Shown piece by piece: positions 1 through 9,027 of a stretch of DNA of 64,000 bases (position 1 is its first letter; each line of letters starts with the position of its first letter). The DNA is from a bacterium 210820-DFI.6.37. Lineage in GTDB: Bacteria; Bacillota; Clostridia; Peptostreptococcales; Anaerovoracaceae. The notes under the pieces were generated by a model. The model searched no databases. It was not told the DNA's origin and saw only the letters and a program-made list of their open reading frames with translations. The position numbers were made by a program, and so were the translations under genes. The DNA is taken from NCBI GenBank assembly GCA_020558355.1, contig JAJCKG010000001.1:318562-382561 (forward strand), read 5' to 3'.

Positions 1-1196
1 ATCTTCTCTGCTGTTTCCTTGATTTTTGGAGCGGTTTTCCCCAGCAGAACCATATGCTTTACTTTTCCGTTGAAGGCCCCGATCAGTTCTTCAAAGGAAG
101 AGCCTTTATCATATCCGCCCGCAATAAGAATGATCCCTCCCTTGATGGCTTCTACCGCCTTAATGGAAGCATCCGGGTTGGTTCCTTTTGAGTCATTGAC
201 AAAACGGACTCCGTCTACCTGCCCGCAGAATTCGATCCGGTGTTCTACGCCCTGAAACTCTGTCATAGCCTGGCTGATCACCGCCGGGTCCAGTCCCGCG
301 AAATAGGTGACTGCCGCTGCCGCCAGAGCATTTTCCAGATTATGCGTACCCGGGATGGCCAGCTCCTCCGCCTTACAGAAAGAAACCAGTTCTCCTTTTT
401 CATTTCGGATCACAATCCTTCCATCCTTTACAAACGCTCCAAATTCCAGTTCTTCCTTTCTGCTGAAAGGCACGACCTTTGCTCCGCAGCTTTCAGCCAG
501 AGCAAAACACGCCTTATCATCATAGTTTATTACGGAATACTGACTTTCATCCTGATTTTCAAAAATTTTCGCTTTTGCTTTCCCGTAATTTTCCATCGTT
601 TTATGCCGGTCCATGTGGTCCGGGGTCAGGTTGAGGATGGCGGAAACCACCGGCTTGAAATAGCGGGTGGTTTCCAGCTGAAAGCTGCTGGTCTCTGTCA
701 CCAGCCAGGAATCCTCTTCCGCGGACATGGCCTTTGAAATAACAGCTACGCCGATATTCCCTACCACATAGGTTTTTTCTTTGGCTTTCCGAAAGATCTC
801 TCCTACCAGTGTCGTTGTAGTGGTTTTTCCATTGGTTCCTGTAATCGCGATATAGTTTCCCCGGCCGATCCGGTACGCGATTTCCAGTTCCCCGATGATC
901 TCCGCTCCGGCAGCCTGGGCCGCTTTAATAAAATCCAGTTCCGGAGAAACGCCAGGGCTCAAAATCAGCATATCAAAACCGCTCACATCCTCCGGATCTT
1001 TCCCGAAATAACAGGTAACCTGCCGGCCTTCCAGAAACGTCAGCAGCTGAGGATCGATATCCTCAGCTCTTTTGGAATCCTGCACCGAAACATTTGCCCC
1101 CAGCTTGATCGCGGCCTGCAGCGCGGCGATTCCCGACTTTCCGAGTCCAACCACTAATACATTCTGATTTTTCATATTATCTAAATTTGTTCTCAT
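1..1196 (-). CDS. murD: UDP-N-acetylmuramoylalanine--D-glutamate ligase MurD (3' end outside window)
   Basis: Cytoplasmic Mur ligase that adds D-glutamate to UDP-MurNAc-L-Ala using ATP. About 398 codons are visible; the last 50 or so lie beyond base 1. The N-terminal nucleotide-fold motif VLVVGLGKSG is near residues 13-22 and the ATP loop GTNGKTTTT near residue 120, followed by the central motif NLTPDHMDRH. I chose the ATG at 1196 because GAGG lies eight bases upstream and the mraY stop is only 11 bases away; a second in-frame ATG at 1175 would cost seven residues. Last visible gene of the division/murein operon. Assignment is secure from motifs and position. Confidence 0.95.
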   Translation of the reverse strand, partial: MRTNLDNMKNQNVLVVGLGKSGIAALQAAIKLGANVSVQDSKRAEDIDPQLLTFLEGRQVTCYFGKDPEDVSGFDMLILSPGVSPELDFIKAAQAAGAEIIGELEIAYRIGRGNYIAITGTNGKTTTTTLVGEIFRKAKEKTYVVGNIGVAVISKAMSAEEDSWLVTETSSFQLETTRYFKPVVSAILNLTPDHMDRHKTMENYGKAKAKIFENQDESQYSVINYDDKACFALAESCGAKVVPFSRKEELEFGAFVKDGRIVIRNEKGELVSFCKAEELAIPGTHNLENALAAAAVTYFAGLDPAVISQAMTEFQGVEHRIEFCGQVDGVRFVNDSKGTNPDASIKAVEAIKGGIILIAGGYDKGSSFEELIGAFNGKVKHMVLLGKTAPKIKETAEK

Positions 1197-1207
1197 TGTT
1201 TCTACCT

Positions 1208-2167
1208 CTATAAAATGCCCAGACCGATGACGCAGAAGATCAGGGCCAGTCCCCAGAAAATACCGACTACCTGTCTTTCCTTCAGGCCGCTCAGTTCAAA
1301 ATGATGATGGATGGGAGCCATTTTAAATACCCGTTTCCCAGTCATCTTAAAGCTTACAACCTGAATAATAACAGACAGCGCTTCCATGACATATACAAAT
1401 CCCGCGATCGGAAGCAGCAGCTCAAAATGCATGACAATGGCCGCCGCCGCCAGTCCTCCGCCCAGGGCCAGAGAACCGGTATCGCCCATGAATACTTTTG
1501 CCGGATTTTTGTTATAGACCAGAAATCCCAGACAGGCGCCGGTCATTGCGGAGCAGAATACGCCCGCCCCGGAGCTGGCTCCATAGGTGACAGCCGCTAC
1601 CGCGAAGAACAGCGACACCAGAGCGGTCACGCCTGTAGCCAGTCCGTCCAGTCCGTCGGTCAGATTGACCGCATTGGTCATAGCGAGAAGGACAAACGCG
1701 ATAAACGGAATGTACCAGATTCCAAAATCGATATTGACATTTACAAATGGAATCCACACAAAGCTTCCGTCTCCTGAAAACAGCGCCATATATACGGCAA
1801 AGGCCACCGATATAATGATCTGCAGTCCGAATTTCTGATAGGCCCGCAGTCCCAGATTGTTTTTCTTCACCACTTTCAGGTAATCGTCAAAAAAGCCGAT
1901 GACTCCAAACAAAACAAATACTAGAATAACGGCTGCCATATCCGCGGAATAAAACCGTCCTACCGCGCATCCGATAATGGTGGATACAATAATCGCAACG
2001 CCTCCCATGCTGGGAGTTCCCGCTTTCGCGTAATGGGATTTCGGCCCTTCCTCCCGGATATTCTGCCCGGCCTGTTTGTTTCTCAGGATCGGTATCTCAA
2101 GAGAGGTAAAGACTACGGATGCTAAAAACCCTAATATTGCTACTATGCCGATGGTAACGTAATTCAT
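1208..2167 (-). CDS. mraY: Phospho-N-acetylmuramoyl-pentapeptide transferase MraY
   Basis: Integral membrane enzyme that moves phospho-MurNAc-pentapeptide onto undecaprenyl phosphate, forming lipid I. At 319 residues it has the usual family length and about ten hydrophobic segments. Family motifs are present in order: KAGTPSMGG near residue 48, the paired aspartates of FFDDYLK, NAVNLTDGLDGLA, FMGDTGSLALGG, and the late histidine motif PIHHHFE. It sits between murF (11 bases upstream) and murD (11 bases downstream) on the same strand, so co-transcription is expected. Confidence 0.97.
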   Translation of the reverse strand: MNYVTIGIVAILGFLASVVFTSLEIPILRNKQAGQNIREEGPKSHYAKAGTPSMGGVAIIVSTIIGCAVGRFYSADMAAVILVFVLFGVIGFFDDYLKVVKKNNLGLRAYQKFGLQIIISVAFAVYMALFSGDGSFVWIPFVNVNIDFGIWYIPFIAFVLLAMTNAVNLTDGLDGLATGVTALVSLFFAVAAVTYGASSGAGVFCSAMTGACLGFLVYNKNPAKVFMGDTGSLALGGGLAAAAIVMHFELLLPIAGFVYVMEALSVIIQVVSFKMTGKRVFKMAPIHHHFELSGLKERQVVGIFWGLALIFCVIGLGIL

Positions 2168-2178
2168 AACTACTCCTA

Positions 2179-3546
2179 CTATTCCATAATTTTCTTTACA
2201 ATCTGTTCCATTTCCATTCCCCGGGATCCCTTTACCAGGATCACGTCTCCCTTCTCAAGGATGGAATCCATTTTTTTAAGGAACTCCTCTTTCTCCGGGA
2301 AATAAAGGACGTTTTCAAGCCCCGCTTCCTTTGCTCCCTGGGCCATATATCTGGCGTCAGAGCCTATAGCGATCAGCAGCTGTACCTTTTTCTCCGCCGC
2401 GTATCGCCCTACAATGGAATGCTGCTGGCTGCTGGTCTTGCCCAGCTCAAACATGTCTCCCAGGATCGCTACGCCGCGCAGGCCCCGGGTCTTCATCAGT
2501 ACATCAATGGCGCCCCTCATGGAATCCGGGCTTGCGTTATATGTGTCGTCAATGACTTTGATACCGTTTTTCCCCCGGACCGTCAGTCTCTTATCCGTCA
2601 GCTTTGCCTTTGCCAGACCTCTGGCCGCCTCTTCCATGGTGATCCCCAATTCCATACCTGCCGCCACAGCAAGTGCCGCGTTAAAGGCGTTGTGTCTTCC
2701 CGGCACCGGCAGGTGAAACCGCCGGGCGGCTCCCTGATGCTCCAGTGTAAATTCTATACCTTCCGCGCTGAAATCGTCAATAGCTGAAATAATATAATCG
2801 CTCTGGCCGTCCGTTCCCGCTGTTACCAGCCGATACGGACCCTGTATCCTCTCTTCGTTGAGAAACTCTTCATCTCTTGCCGCGATCAGCAGGTTGTTTT
2901 CATCAAAATAATTGGTCAGCTCCATTTTCGCCTGGAAGATTCCTTCCTGACTTCCCAGATTTTCAATATGGGCCAATCCAATGTTGGTGATGATCCCAAT
3001 ATCCGGCTTGGCGACGCGGGCCAGAAGATCGATCTCCCCCGGCTTATCCATACCCATTTCCAGAACGCCTACCTCCGTATCCTCATCAAAGGACAGGATG
3101 GTCAGAGGAACGCCCAAATGGTTGTTCAGGTTTCCTTTATTCTTCTGTGTTTTATACTTTTCACAGCACACATACCAGGTCAGATCTCTGGTGGAGGTTT
3201 TTCCGGTGCTTCCTGTGACCGCGATTTTTTTCAGATCCAACTGGCCGAGGTACCACGCCGCAAGACGCTGCAGCGCTTTTGTTGTATCCTCGGTAAGGAT
3301 CACATTTTCCGCCTGCCGCGGGCAAAGCGCCTCATTGGAAATGACCGCGCAGGAGCATCCTGACGCAAAGACCTGAGGTAGGTAATCATGCGCGTCATGA
3401 TTTTCTCCCTTCAGCGCGAAGAACAGGGCGCCCGCTTCCGCTTCCCTTGAATCGGTGCAGATACCCCAAACCTCCGCGGCCGCGTCCCCCCGGATCAGAC
3501 GGCCGCCGGTTCCTTCTTCAATCTGTTTCATTGTAAGTCGTTTCAT
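2179..3546 (-). CDS. murF: UDP-N-acetylmuramoyl-tripeptide--D-alanyl-D-alanine ligase MurF
   Basis: Last cytoplasmic Mur ligase; it joins D-Ala-D-Ala to the tripeptide precursor with ATP. The 455-residue protein has all three Mur domains: an N-terminal substrate domain with CTDSREAEAGALFFAL, the central ATP domain with GSTGKTST, and a C-terminal domain with DDTYNASPDSM. The ATG at 3546 is preceded by GGAG at good spacing. The first 29 bases overlap the end of murE in another frame, which suggests translational coupling. Unlike its neighbour MurE, this ligase keeps its N-terminal domain. Confidence 0.96.
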   Translation of the reverse strand: MKRLTMKQIEEGTGGRLIRGDAAAEVWGICTDSREAEAGALFFALKGENHDAHDYLPQVFASGCSCAVISNEALCPRQAENVILTEDTTKALQRLAAWYLGQLDLKKIAVTGSTGKTSTRDLTWYVCCEKYKTQKNKGNLNNHLGVPLTILSFDEDTEVGVLEMGMDKPGEIDLLARVAKPDIGIITNIGLAHIENLGSQEGIFQAKMELTNYFDENNLLIAARDEEFLNEERIQGPYRLVTAGTDGQSDYIISAIDDFSAEGIEFTLEHQGAARRFHLPVPGRHNAFNAALAVAAGMELGITMEEAARGLAKAKLTDKRLTVRGKNGIKVIDDTYNASPDSMRGAIDVLMKTRGLRGVAILGDMFELGKTSSQQHSIVGRYAAEKKVQLLIAIGSDARYMAQGAKEAGLENVLYFPEKEEFLKKMDSILEKGDVILVKGSRGMEMEQIVKKIME

Positions 3547-4723
3547 ATTTTTTCTCCAAAAGTTCCTTTAAAACCTTTCTATCGTCAAAGGGCAGTTTTT
3601 CATCTCCGGAAAGCTGGTAAGCTTCGTGCCCCTTTCCCGCTACTACTATTATATCCCATTTGTCCGCCAGTGAAACCGCTCTTTTTATAGCCTGATACCG
3701 GTCCAGAATCATGCAGTACGGGCAGCCTGTGGGCCGCAGTCCTTCTTCGATTGCCTGAGCGATGTTTTCCGGCGGTTCCCCTCTCGGATTGTCGTTTGTA
3801 ATAACGCAGTAATCGCTGTACCTGCCGGCGACGCTTCCCATCAGCTGGCGCTTGCCTTTATCCCGAAAGCCTCCGCAGCCGAAGACGCACAGCAGGCGCC
3901 CCCGTTTGAATTCTGAAAAGGTCCGCAGCAGCTTTTCCAGGCCGTCCGGCGTATGGGCGTAATCCACAACTCCCAGGGTGTCCTCCGGGCTGCCTAAAAG
4001 CTGCATCCTGCCCGGCACCCGCTTTAGCTCCTCCAGCCCTTCCTTTATATAGGAGAAGCTGGTTCCTGCCTGCCGCGCCATAGCCGCGGCCACCATCGCG
4101 TCCGACACAAAATGTCTGCCTGGTATGGATATCCGCAGAGTTCCCAGAGCCTTCCCCTTTTCGAAAAACCGAAACCGGCTCCCTGAGAGGCTTTCTTCCA
4201 GCAGCTCTCCGTAATAATCCGCGGATCTATCTTCCAGCGAATACCCGGACAGGACCCGGTGCTTTCCCGCCTCTTTCAGTTCGGAGAAGAGCCTTCTGCC
4301 ATACGGGTCATCCAGATTGACAGCGGCCCCCTCCTGGCACTGGAGAAACAGCCTCTTTTTCACCTGATAATACTGCTCCATGGTTTTATGATAATCCAGA
4401 TGATCCTGGCTCAGGTTGGTAAAACCCGCGCCGGAAAACCGGATATCCGAAACCCGTCCCTGATGGATCCCGTGGGAAGAGACCTCCATGACGCACTGCT
4501 CGATTCCCTGCCGCTTCATTTCATGAAACAGCTCCTTCAACAGCGCCTTTCCCGGCGTTGTATTGACCGGAACATATTCCTTGCTGCCGATCTCATGCCG
4601 GATCGTGCCGATCAGCCCGCAGGCGCCATTTTCTCTCTGAAGTATTTCCCGCAGCATGCAGGATGCTGTCGTTTTGCCATTGGTTCCCGTAATTCCGAAA
4701 ACCCTGATCACGCTTCCTATCAC
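3518..4723 (-). CDS. murE: UDP-MurNAc-tripeptide synthetase MurE, lacking the N-terminal domain
   Basis: Mur ligase that adds the third stem-peptide residue. The motif DNPR at residues 311-314 marks family members that use meso-diaminopimelate rather than lysine. The ATP loop GTNGKTT is at residues 13-19, whereas in typical MurE of about 490 residues it is near residue 110, so the roughly 95-residue N-terminal uridine-binding domain is missing. The start is GTG at 4723, overlapping the stop of the upstream penicillin-binding protein gene (GTGA). An in-frame TAG two codons before it rules out a longer reading frame. The central and C-terminal domains look intact. Either a real domain loss or an assembly deletion. 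Confidence 0.9.
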   Translation of the reverse strand: MIGSVIRVFGITGTNGKTTASCMLREILQRENGACGLIGTIRHEIGSKEYVPVNTTPGKALLKELFHEMKRQGIEQCVMEVSSHGIHQGRVSDIRFSGAGFTNLSQDHLDYHKTMEQYYQVKKRLFLQCQEGAAVNLDDPYGRRLFSELKEAGKHRVLSGYSLEDRSADYYGELLEESLSGSRFRFFEKGKALGTLRISIPGRHFVSDAMVAAAMARQAGTSFSYIKEGLEELKRVPGRMQLLGSPEDTLGVVDYAHTPDGLEKLLRTFSEFKRGRLLCVFGCGGFRDKGKRQLMGSVAGRYSDYCVITNDNPRGEPPENIAQAIEEGLRPTGCPYCMILDRYQAIKRAVSLADKWDIIVVAGKGHEAYQLSGDEKLPFDDRKVLKELLEKKYETTYNETD

Positions 4724-6714
4724 TTCCTATATAAATATACTGTTCCTTCCTTGTCGATCTTTTCTCCCGCTTTCGGGTACTGATCCCCGATGATGAAATC
4801 TTCATCCTGGGTTCCTCCGGAAGCTTCGTAATTCAGGGACAGGCCGCCGAGAATACCGATGGCCTCTTCAAGCCCCTCGCCCGTCAGGTCCGGAACAGTG
4901 ACCTGATCCGCGTTTAATTCCTTCTGCTGTTCCTTTGTCAGCTTTGGCTGCAGATCCAGATACCGCAGGGTATCTTCCAGAATCAGCTTTGCCCCCGGCG
5001 CCGCTGTCTGGCTTCCGAATTTTACACCTTTTGGATTATCTACGATCACCAGTACCGCGACCTGTGGATCATCCATAGGAGCCATTCCGATAAAGGAGGA
5101 ATAGGTCTGCTCGCTGTATCCGCCATTCTTGGCCTTGTTGGCAGTACCAGTCTTTCCTCCGACCCGATAGCCTTCCACTTTCGCGGTACCCGCGCCTCCC
5201 TTGTCTACAACGTATTCCATGATATCACACATTTCATCGGCTGTTTTTTCGGAAACGGTCTGCCGGACGACTTTTGTATCAAACTCCTTTACGGTGTCTC
5301 CGTTTTCATCCACCAGTGCTTTTACAAGTCTGGGCTGCATCAGCTTGCCATCGTTTCCAAGAGAGGAAATTGCGGTAATCAGCTGAATCGGCGTAACGGC
5401 CACGCCCTGACCGTATCCCATGGTGGCAAGCCCTACCGGTCCCGCCGTGGATTTATTCTGCAGAATCGAGGTTCCTTCTCCCGGAAAATCGATTCCCGTT
5501 TTTTCGGATATTCCAAAGGTTTCCAGATAATTGTAGAATTTGTTGATGCCTATCCTCTGCGCCAGTTTTACAAAGACCGGGTTGCAGGAATTTCCTACCG
5601 CTTCCTCCAGAGTCTGTGTGCCGTGAGGATTGTAGTAACGCCAGCATTTTAGGGTTGTTCCCGATACATTGATGGAGCCGGTACAGGTAAAGGTTTCATC
5701 AATATTAGTTTCTCCCTCTTCCAAAGCCATGGATGTAGTCAGCAGCTTGAAGGTGGAACCTGGTTCGTATACATCGCTGATAAGAGAGTTTCTCCACATG
5801 GAGTTCCAGTATTCCATTTTTTCCGAGTCGGACATGCTTTCCAGCTTTTTCTGCTCGCTTTCGGAAAGCGGCGTTTTAGAATCGTTGGGGTCGAACTCCG
5901 GCGTCTGGGCCAGCGCCAGAATGTCGCCGGTCTTTGGGTCCATCATAATAGCCATAACCCGATCCGCCTTTGTATTTTTCTGCACGGTCTTGATGGATTT
6001 TTCAACATAGTGCTGGATGGTTTCATCGATGGTCAGCACCAGTCCCAGGCCGTCTTCCGCCTGGTAATAGGTCTCGTCTCCATAAGCAAGGCCGTTGCCC
6101 GTAATATCCGTATTTTTGATCCACCTTCCGGAAACACCGGAAAGATACTGGTTGTACTGGAGCTCCAGACCGGAAAGTCCCGTGTTGTCATCGGTAACGC
6201 TTCCCAGGGTATGGGCAAGGAACGCTCCCAGCGGATAGTACCGCTTTACATCCTCCGCGATTTCGATTCCAGTCAGCTCTTTTTTCCGGATCTTGTCAGC
6301 CGTATCCTTATCCAGGTATTTATCCACCTTGACCAGAGCCTGTTCCTTTGTAATCAGTTCTTTAATTTCCGCTTCGTCCTTTTCCAGAATCTCAGACAGG
6401 GTCTTTGCCGTCTTTTCTACATTCGCGTCTTTTTCCGCTTCCGTTTTCCCGGACCGTATACTCGCGGGCCTGGCCCATACGGAATAGCAGGTGGCGCTGA
6501 CCGCCAGCTCCTTTTCATTGGTATCGTAGATCACACCTCGTTTGGCCGCGATAGGGACGTCCCTTGTCTGCTGTTCGGTTGCCATCTTGGAGTATTCCGC
6601 TCCTCTGACGATTTGTATCCAGCCCACCCGGAAGCACAGCACCATGCAGGCGGCATACATACACGCAAATACGATAATAATTCTTTTTTTACTTTTGTTT
6701 AGTGGTTTCGTCAT
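4720..6714 (-). CDS. Class B penicillin-binding protein (FtsI/SpoVD type) with one PASTA domain
   Basis: Membrane-anchored transpeptidase that cross-links septal or spore peptidoglycan. One membrane segment lies near residues 11-30, followed by the dimerisation domain and the transpeptidase domain with active-site STFK (serine 320), SCN at 376-378 and KTG at 521-523. A single PASTA domain begins around residue 605 (VPDLTGEGLEEA). Its length of 664 residues fits SpoVD or division PBP2x relatives, and the two cannot be separated from sequence alone. It lies between ftsL and murE, the standard site of this gene in the operon. Confidence 0.93.
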   Translation of the reverse strand: MTKPLNKSKKRIIIVFACMYAACMVLCFRVGWIQIVRGAEYSKMATEQQTRDVPIAAKRGVIYDTNEKELAVSATCYSVWARPASIRSGKTEAEKDANVEKTAKTLSEILEKDEAEIKELITKEQALVKVDKYLDKDTADKIRKKELTGIEIAEDVKRYYPLGAFLAHTLGSVTDDNTGLSGLELQYNQYLSGVSGRWIKNTDITGNGLAYGDETYYQAEDGLGLVLTIDETIQHYVEKSIKTVQKNTKADRVMAIMMDPKTGDILALAQTPEFDPNDSKTPLSESEQKKLESMSDSEKMEYWNSMWRNSLISDVYEPGSTFKLLTTSMALEEGETNIDETFTCTGSINVSGTTLKCWRYYNPHGTQTLEEAVGNSCNPVFVKLAQRIGINKFYNYLETFGISEKTGIDFPGEGTSILQNKSTAGPVGLATMGYGQGVAVTPIQLITAISSLGNDGKLMQPRLVKALVDENGDTVKEFDTKVVRQTVSEKTADEMCDIMEYVVDKGGAGTAKVEGYRVGGKTGTANKAKNGGYSEQTYSSFIGMAPMDDPQVAVLVIVDNPKGVKFGSQTAAPGAKLILEDTLRYLDLQPKLTKEQQKELNADQVTVPDLTGEGLEEAIGILGGLSLNYEASGGTQDEDFIIGDQYPKAGEKIDKEGTVYLYRK

Positions 6715-6830
6715 CTTCTTTCCCTATAAAAAAGAATCCAGACATCCCTACTTACCTACATAATTAAGTTATCTGGTCTCTTTTCCCCTATGCAATTATT
6801 AAAGTCTATCCTAATTGTATTTTTGAAGGT

Positions 6831-7265
6831 TCAATTATATGCCTGCTTCCTCAATGTGTCCGCGAATCCCTTGTCCGGTTTTTCCTCTTCTGTCAGATAA
6901 ACAATCTGTTTGGACGAAGGATAGACCATTCCCAGCTCCTCGGAAGCCTTTTCCTCAATGGCTTCGATGTTATTGGAGCTGTAGATCTTCACATTCAGGT
7001 TTTCGATTTCCGCTTCCAGCGTATTGTTCGCCTTCACCAGCTGGTTGGTATCATATTTGATAGAAGCAGCAAAGGCCGTTGTAATAATCAGCCCTATGCA
7101 AAGAATACCGACAACAACGGTCAGGAGCATAAGACGCATTTTATCTTTTGCCGTGATCCGGCTTTTCTGCGGCTTTGGCTTTTTCCTCGGCTGTTTCGGT
7201 TTCATATCAAATCCGTATTTTTGATAATTTTCCTGGTATTCATACCACTTTTCTGCTGCTATCAT
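6831..7265 (-). CDS. ftsL: FtsL/DivIC-like septum protein
   Basis: Small bitopic division protein of 144 residues. A basic proline- and lysine-rich cytoplasmic stretch (residues 20-42) precedes one membrane segment near residues 45-67. After it comes a coiled coil with regular leucine/isoleucine spacing around NNTLEAEIENLNVKI, then a short extracellular tail. This architecture and its position between rsmH and the penicillin-binding protein gene identify it as FtsL-type, although sequence similarity in this family is always weak. The start follows AGAGG and is four bases past the rsmH stop. Confidence 0.8.
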   Translation of the reverse strand: MIAAEKWYEYQENYQKYGFDMKPKQPRKKPKPQKSRITAKDKMRLMLLTVVVGILCIGLIITTAFAASIKYDTNQLVKANNTLEAEIENLNVKIYSSNNIEAIEEKASEELGMVYPSSKQIVYLTEEEKPDKGFADTLRKQAYN

Positions 7266-7268
7266 CTC

Positions 7269-8207
7269 TTACCTCTTTTTTTCTGCTACCCGAAGCTTTG
7301 CGCTGCGGGCCCGCGGGTTGTGCTCTACTTCCTCTTGGGAAGGAACGATAGGTTTTCCCGTAATCTTTCGTATGTCCGCTTTTTTTCCACAGACGCACAC
7401 AGGAAATTCTTTCGGGCAGGTACATGGGTTCGCCCTTGTATTGAACAGATTTTTTACGATCCGGTCCTCCAGAGAATGGAAGGTTATGATACACAATCTT
7501 CCTTTATCCGCCAGCACGTCGCAAAATTCTCCCACTGCCCGTTCCAGCTGACCCAGTTCATCGTTGACCTCGATGCGGATGGCCTGAAAGGTCCGTTTTG
7601 CCGGATGAGGTCCGTCTCGTCTGGCGGAAGCCGGAATGGCCGCTTTGATGATTTCCACCAGCTGACCTGTGCGTTGGATGGGCTGTTCTTTTCTGCTTTC
7701 AACGATAAACCGGCTGATCCGGGACGCCCATTTTTCTTCCCCGTATTCTTTTATGATCCCGGTCAGCTCTTTTTCTGTGTAAGTATTGACCACCTGGTAG
7801 GCGGTAAAGGCGTCATCCTGACTCATACGCATATCCAGCGGCGCGTCCTTCATATAGGAAAATCCCCGTTCTTCATTATCCAGCTGAAACGAAGATACTC
7901 CCAGATCCAAAAGCGCGCCATTTATTTCCTTAATCCCCAATTGATCCAGTACGTCTTTGATATCCGCGTAATTGCTCTGAATAAAAAGCTTTTGACAGGA
8001 GTAGTCTTTCAGTCTTTCCTCCGCCGCTTTCAGCGCGTCCCGGTCCCGGTCGATGCCGATAAGGGTGCCTTCTTTTCCCAGAGCCTGACAGATTCCGGAG
8101 GCATGTCCGCCTCCGCCCAGGGTTCCATCCACATAGATCCCCTTCGGGTCAATATTCAAATGTTCTATGCACGCATGGTACAAAACTGAAGTATGTTTAA
8201 ATTCCAT
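7269..8207 (-). CDS. rsmH: 16S rRNA (cytosine-1402-N4)-methyltransferase RsmH
   Basis: S-adenosylmethionine-dependent enzyme that methylates N4 of C1402 in the 16S rRNA decoding centre; formerly MraW. The 312-residue length is typical. The cofactor-binding loop [10 protein letters not shown] is near residues 27-36, and family motifs [26 protein letters not shown] and [12 protein letters not shown] follow. Its start overlaps the end of mraZ by 11 bases, and ftsL begins four bases after its stop. Confidence 0.97.
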   Translation of the reverse strand: MEFKHTSVLYHACIEHLNIDPKGIYVDGTLGGGGHASGICQALGKEGTLIGIDRDRDALKAAEERLKDYSCQKLFIQSNYADIKDVLDQLGIKEINGALLDLGVSSFQLDNEERGFSYMKDAPLDMRMSQDDAFTAYQVVNTYTEKELTGIIKEYGEEKWASRISRFIVESRKEQPIQRTGQLVEIIKAAIPASARRDGPHPAKRTFQAIRIEVNDELGQLERAVGEFCDVLADKGRLCIITFHSLEDRIVKNLFNTRANPCTCPKEFPVCVCGKKADIRKITGKPIVPSQEEVEHNPRARSAKLRVAEKKR

Positions 8208-8628
8208 AATCGATCATACACTCCGCAAGCTGACTGGCGTCCATTTCTCCGGCGCTTTCATTGGTGTTCCATTCTTCTTTGCTCCATATCTCGATGGTGC
8301 TGGCATTGCCGATGGTCACCAGCTCTTTCTCAATACCGGCGTATTCCCGCAGCTCCTGCGGAAGGGTCAGTCTCCCCTGTTTGTCGATCTCGCACTCCGC
8401 CGCGCTGGAATAAAAATGCCGCACAAACCGTCTGGCTCTCGGGTCCGCCGAAGGCAGCCCATTCAGCTTTTCCGTAAAGCTCTCCCATTCGTTCATAGGA
8501 TAAACGGTCAGACACGGGTCTATGGCCTTGCTGACCACGCATTTGCTTCCCAGCTCGTCGCGGAATTTGGCAGGCACGATCATTCTGCTTTTTGTATCTA
8601 TGGAATTATAGTACTTGCCTACCAGCAT
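8197..8628 (-). CDS. mraZ: Transcriptional regulator MraZ
   Basis: Ring-forming AbrB-like DNA-binding protein that regulates its own division/murein operon. The 143-residue chain contains two copies of the family repeat, each with the DxxxR signature: [13 protein letters not shown] near residue 11 and [13 protein letters not shown] near residue 90. The start is preceded by AGGAGG. It is the first gene of the cluster, and the promoter about 40 bases upstream carries the GTGGAG boxes this family binds, so autoregulation is likely. Confidence 0.96.
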   Translation of the reverse strand: MLVGKYYNSIDTKSRMIVPAKFRDELGSKCVVSKAIDPCLTVYPMNEWESFTEKLNGLPSADPRARRFVRHFYSSAAECEIDKQGRLTLPQELREYAGIEKELVTIGNASTIEIWSKEEWNTNESAGEMDASQLAECMIDYGI

Positions 8629-8665
8629 GCGACACTCCTCCTATTGTTATTGTTAGGATGTCACC

Positions 8666-8694
8666 ATTTTACTCCACTTTCCTCCACTTGGCAA
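8666..8694 (-). promoter_or_regulatory. mraZ operon promoter with embedded MraZ boxes
   Basis: On the minus strand the -35 TTGCCA (8689-8694) and -10 TAAAAT (8666-8671) are exactly 17 bases apart. The spacer holds two direct GTGGAG repeats (8682-8687 and 8672-8677) on a 10-base period. Degenerate copies, TGGTTG and ATGGTG, continue the same period on both sides. Repeats of this kind are the known MraZ target, so MraZ binding here would block RNA polymerase. Confidence 0.85.
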
Positions 8695-8944
8695 CCATTT
8701 CGTTCCAAAATTCATCTTTTTTGACCCACTTTTAAGATTCTTTTAAGTTTTATTTTTTAAGCCGCCGCTTTCCATTACTACATCTTGTGTCAGAACTTAT
8801 GTTCTCACCTAAATAGCAAAAAAGCCTTGCATCGTCTGTGGATACGCTCTCCAAAGGGGCTGAAGCGCCTGCAGCGCAGTGTTTCAAACTTTGCGTTTAC
8901 ATTGGATTTGCGGGGTCCCCAGGTGTCCCCGCCCTGCTCGGTAG
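8695..8944. other. Intergenic region upstream of mraZ with no gene seen
   Basis: No convincing coding frame. It contains a LexA-type palindrome at 8792-8805, described separately. A GC-rich near-palindrome around 8909-8930 and a possible plus-strand promoter (TTGTGT at 8785-8790, CTAAAT at 8809-8814) leave room for a small RNA. I could not match it to 6S, SRP or tmRNA. Confidence 0.4.
8792..8805. promoter_or_regulatory. Candidate LexA (SOS) box
   Basis: Perfect palindrome AGAACTTATGTTCT, which fits the Gram-positive LexA consensus GAAC-N4-GTTC. It lies about 165 bases upstream of the mraZ start and inside the spacer of a possible plus-strand promoter. Which transcript it controls is not clear. 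Confidence 0.5.
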
Positions 8945-8990
8945 AAAAAAAAGAAGACCCGGCAGCCTTCCAATAAGGAAGGGCTGCCAA
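8945..8990 (-). terminator. Intrinsic terminator of the VWA surface-protein gene
   Basis: Arms of 11-12 bases (8961-8971 and 8977-8988) around a five-base loop are followed, on the minus strand, by eight T residues at 8952-8945. It lies about 40 bases past the stop of the VWA gene. Confidence 0.85.
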
Positions 8991-9027
8991 ATCTTCATGC
9001 AAGTGGTTATCGATTTAAACTCGGGAA

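Noticed and set aside
4593..4805. Open frame across the pbp-murE junction that might hold the missing MurE N-terminal domain
   Set aside because: The translated stretch shows no Mur N-terminal motif (D-S-R-x-V, G-x-x-F-x-A) and lies in a third frame overlapping two confirmed genes.
8815..8944. 6S RNA, SRP RNA or tmRNA between mraZ and the VWA gene
   Set aside because: None of the conserved elements of these RNAs could be found; only a GC-rich near-palindrome is present.
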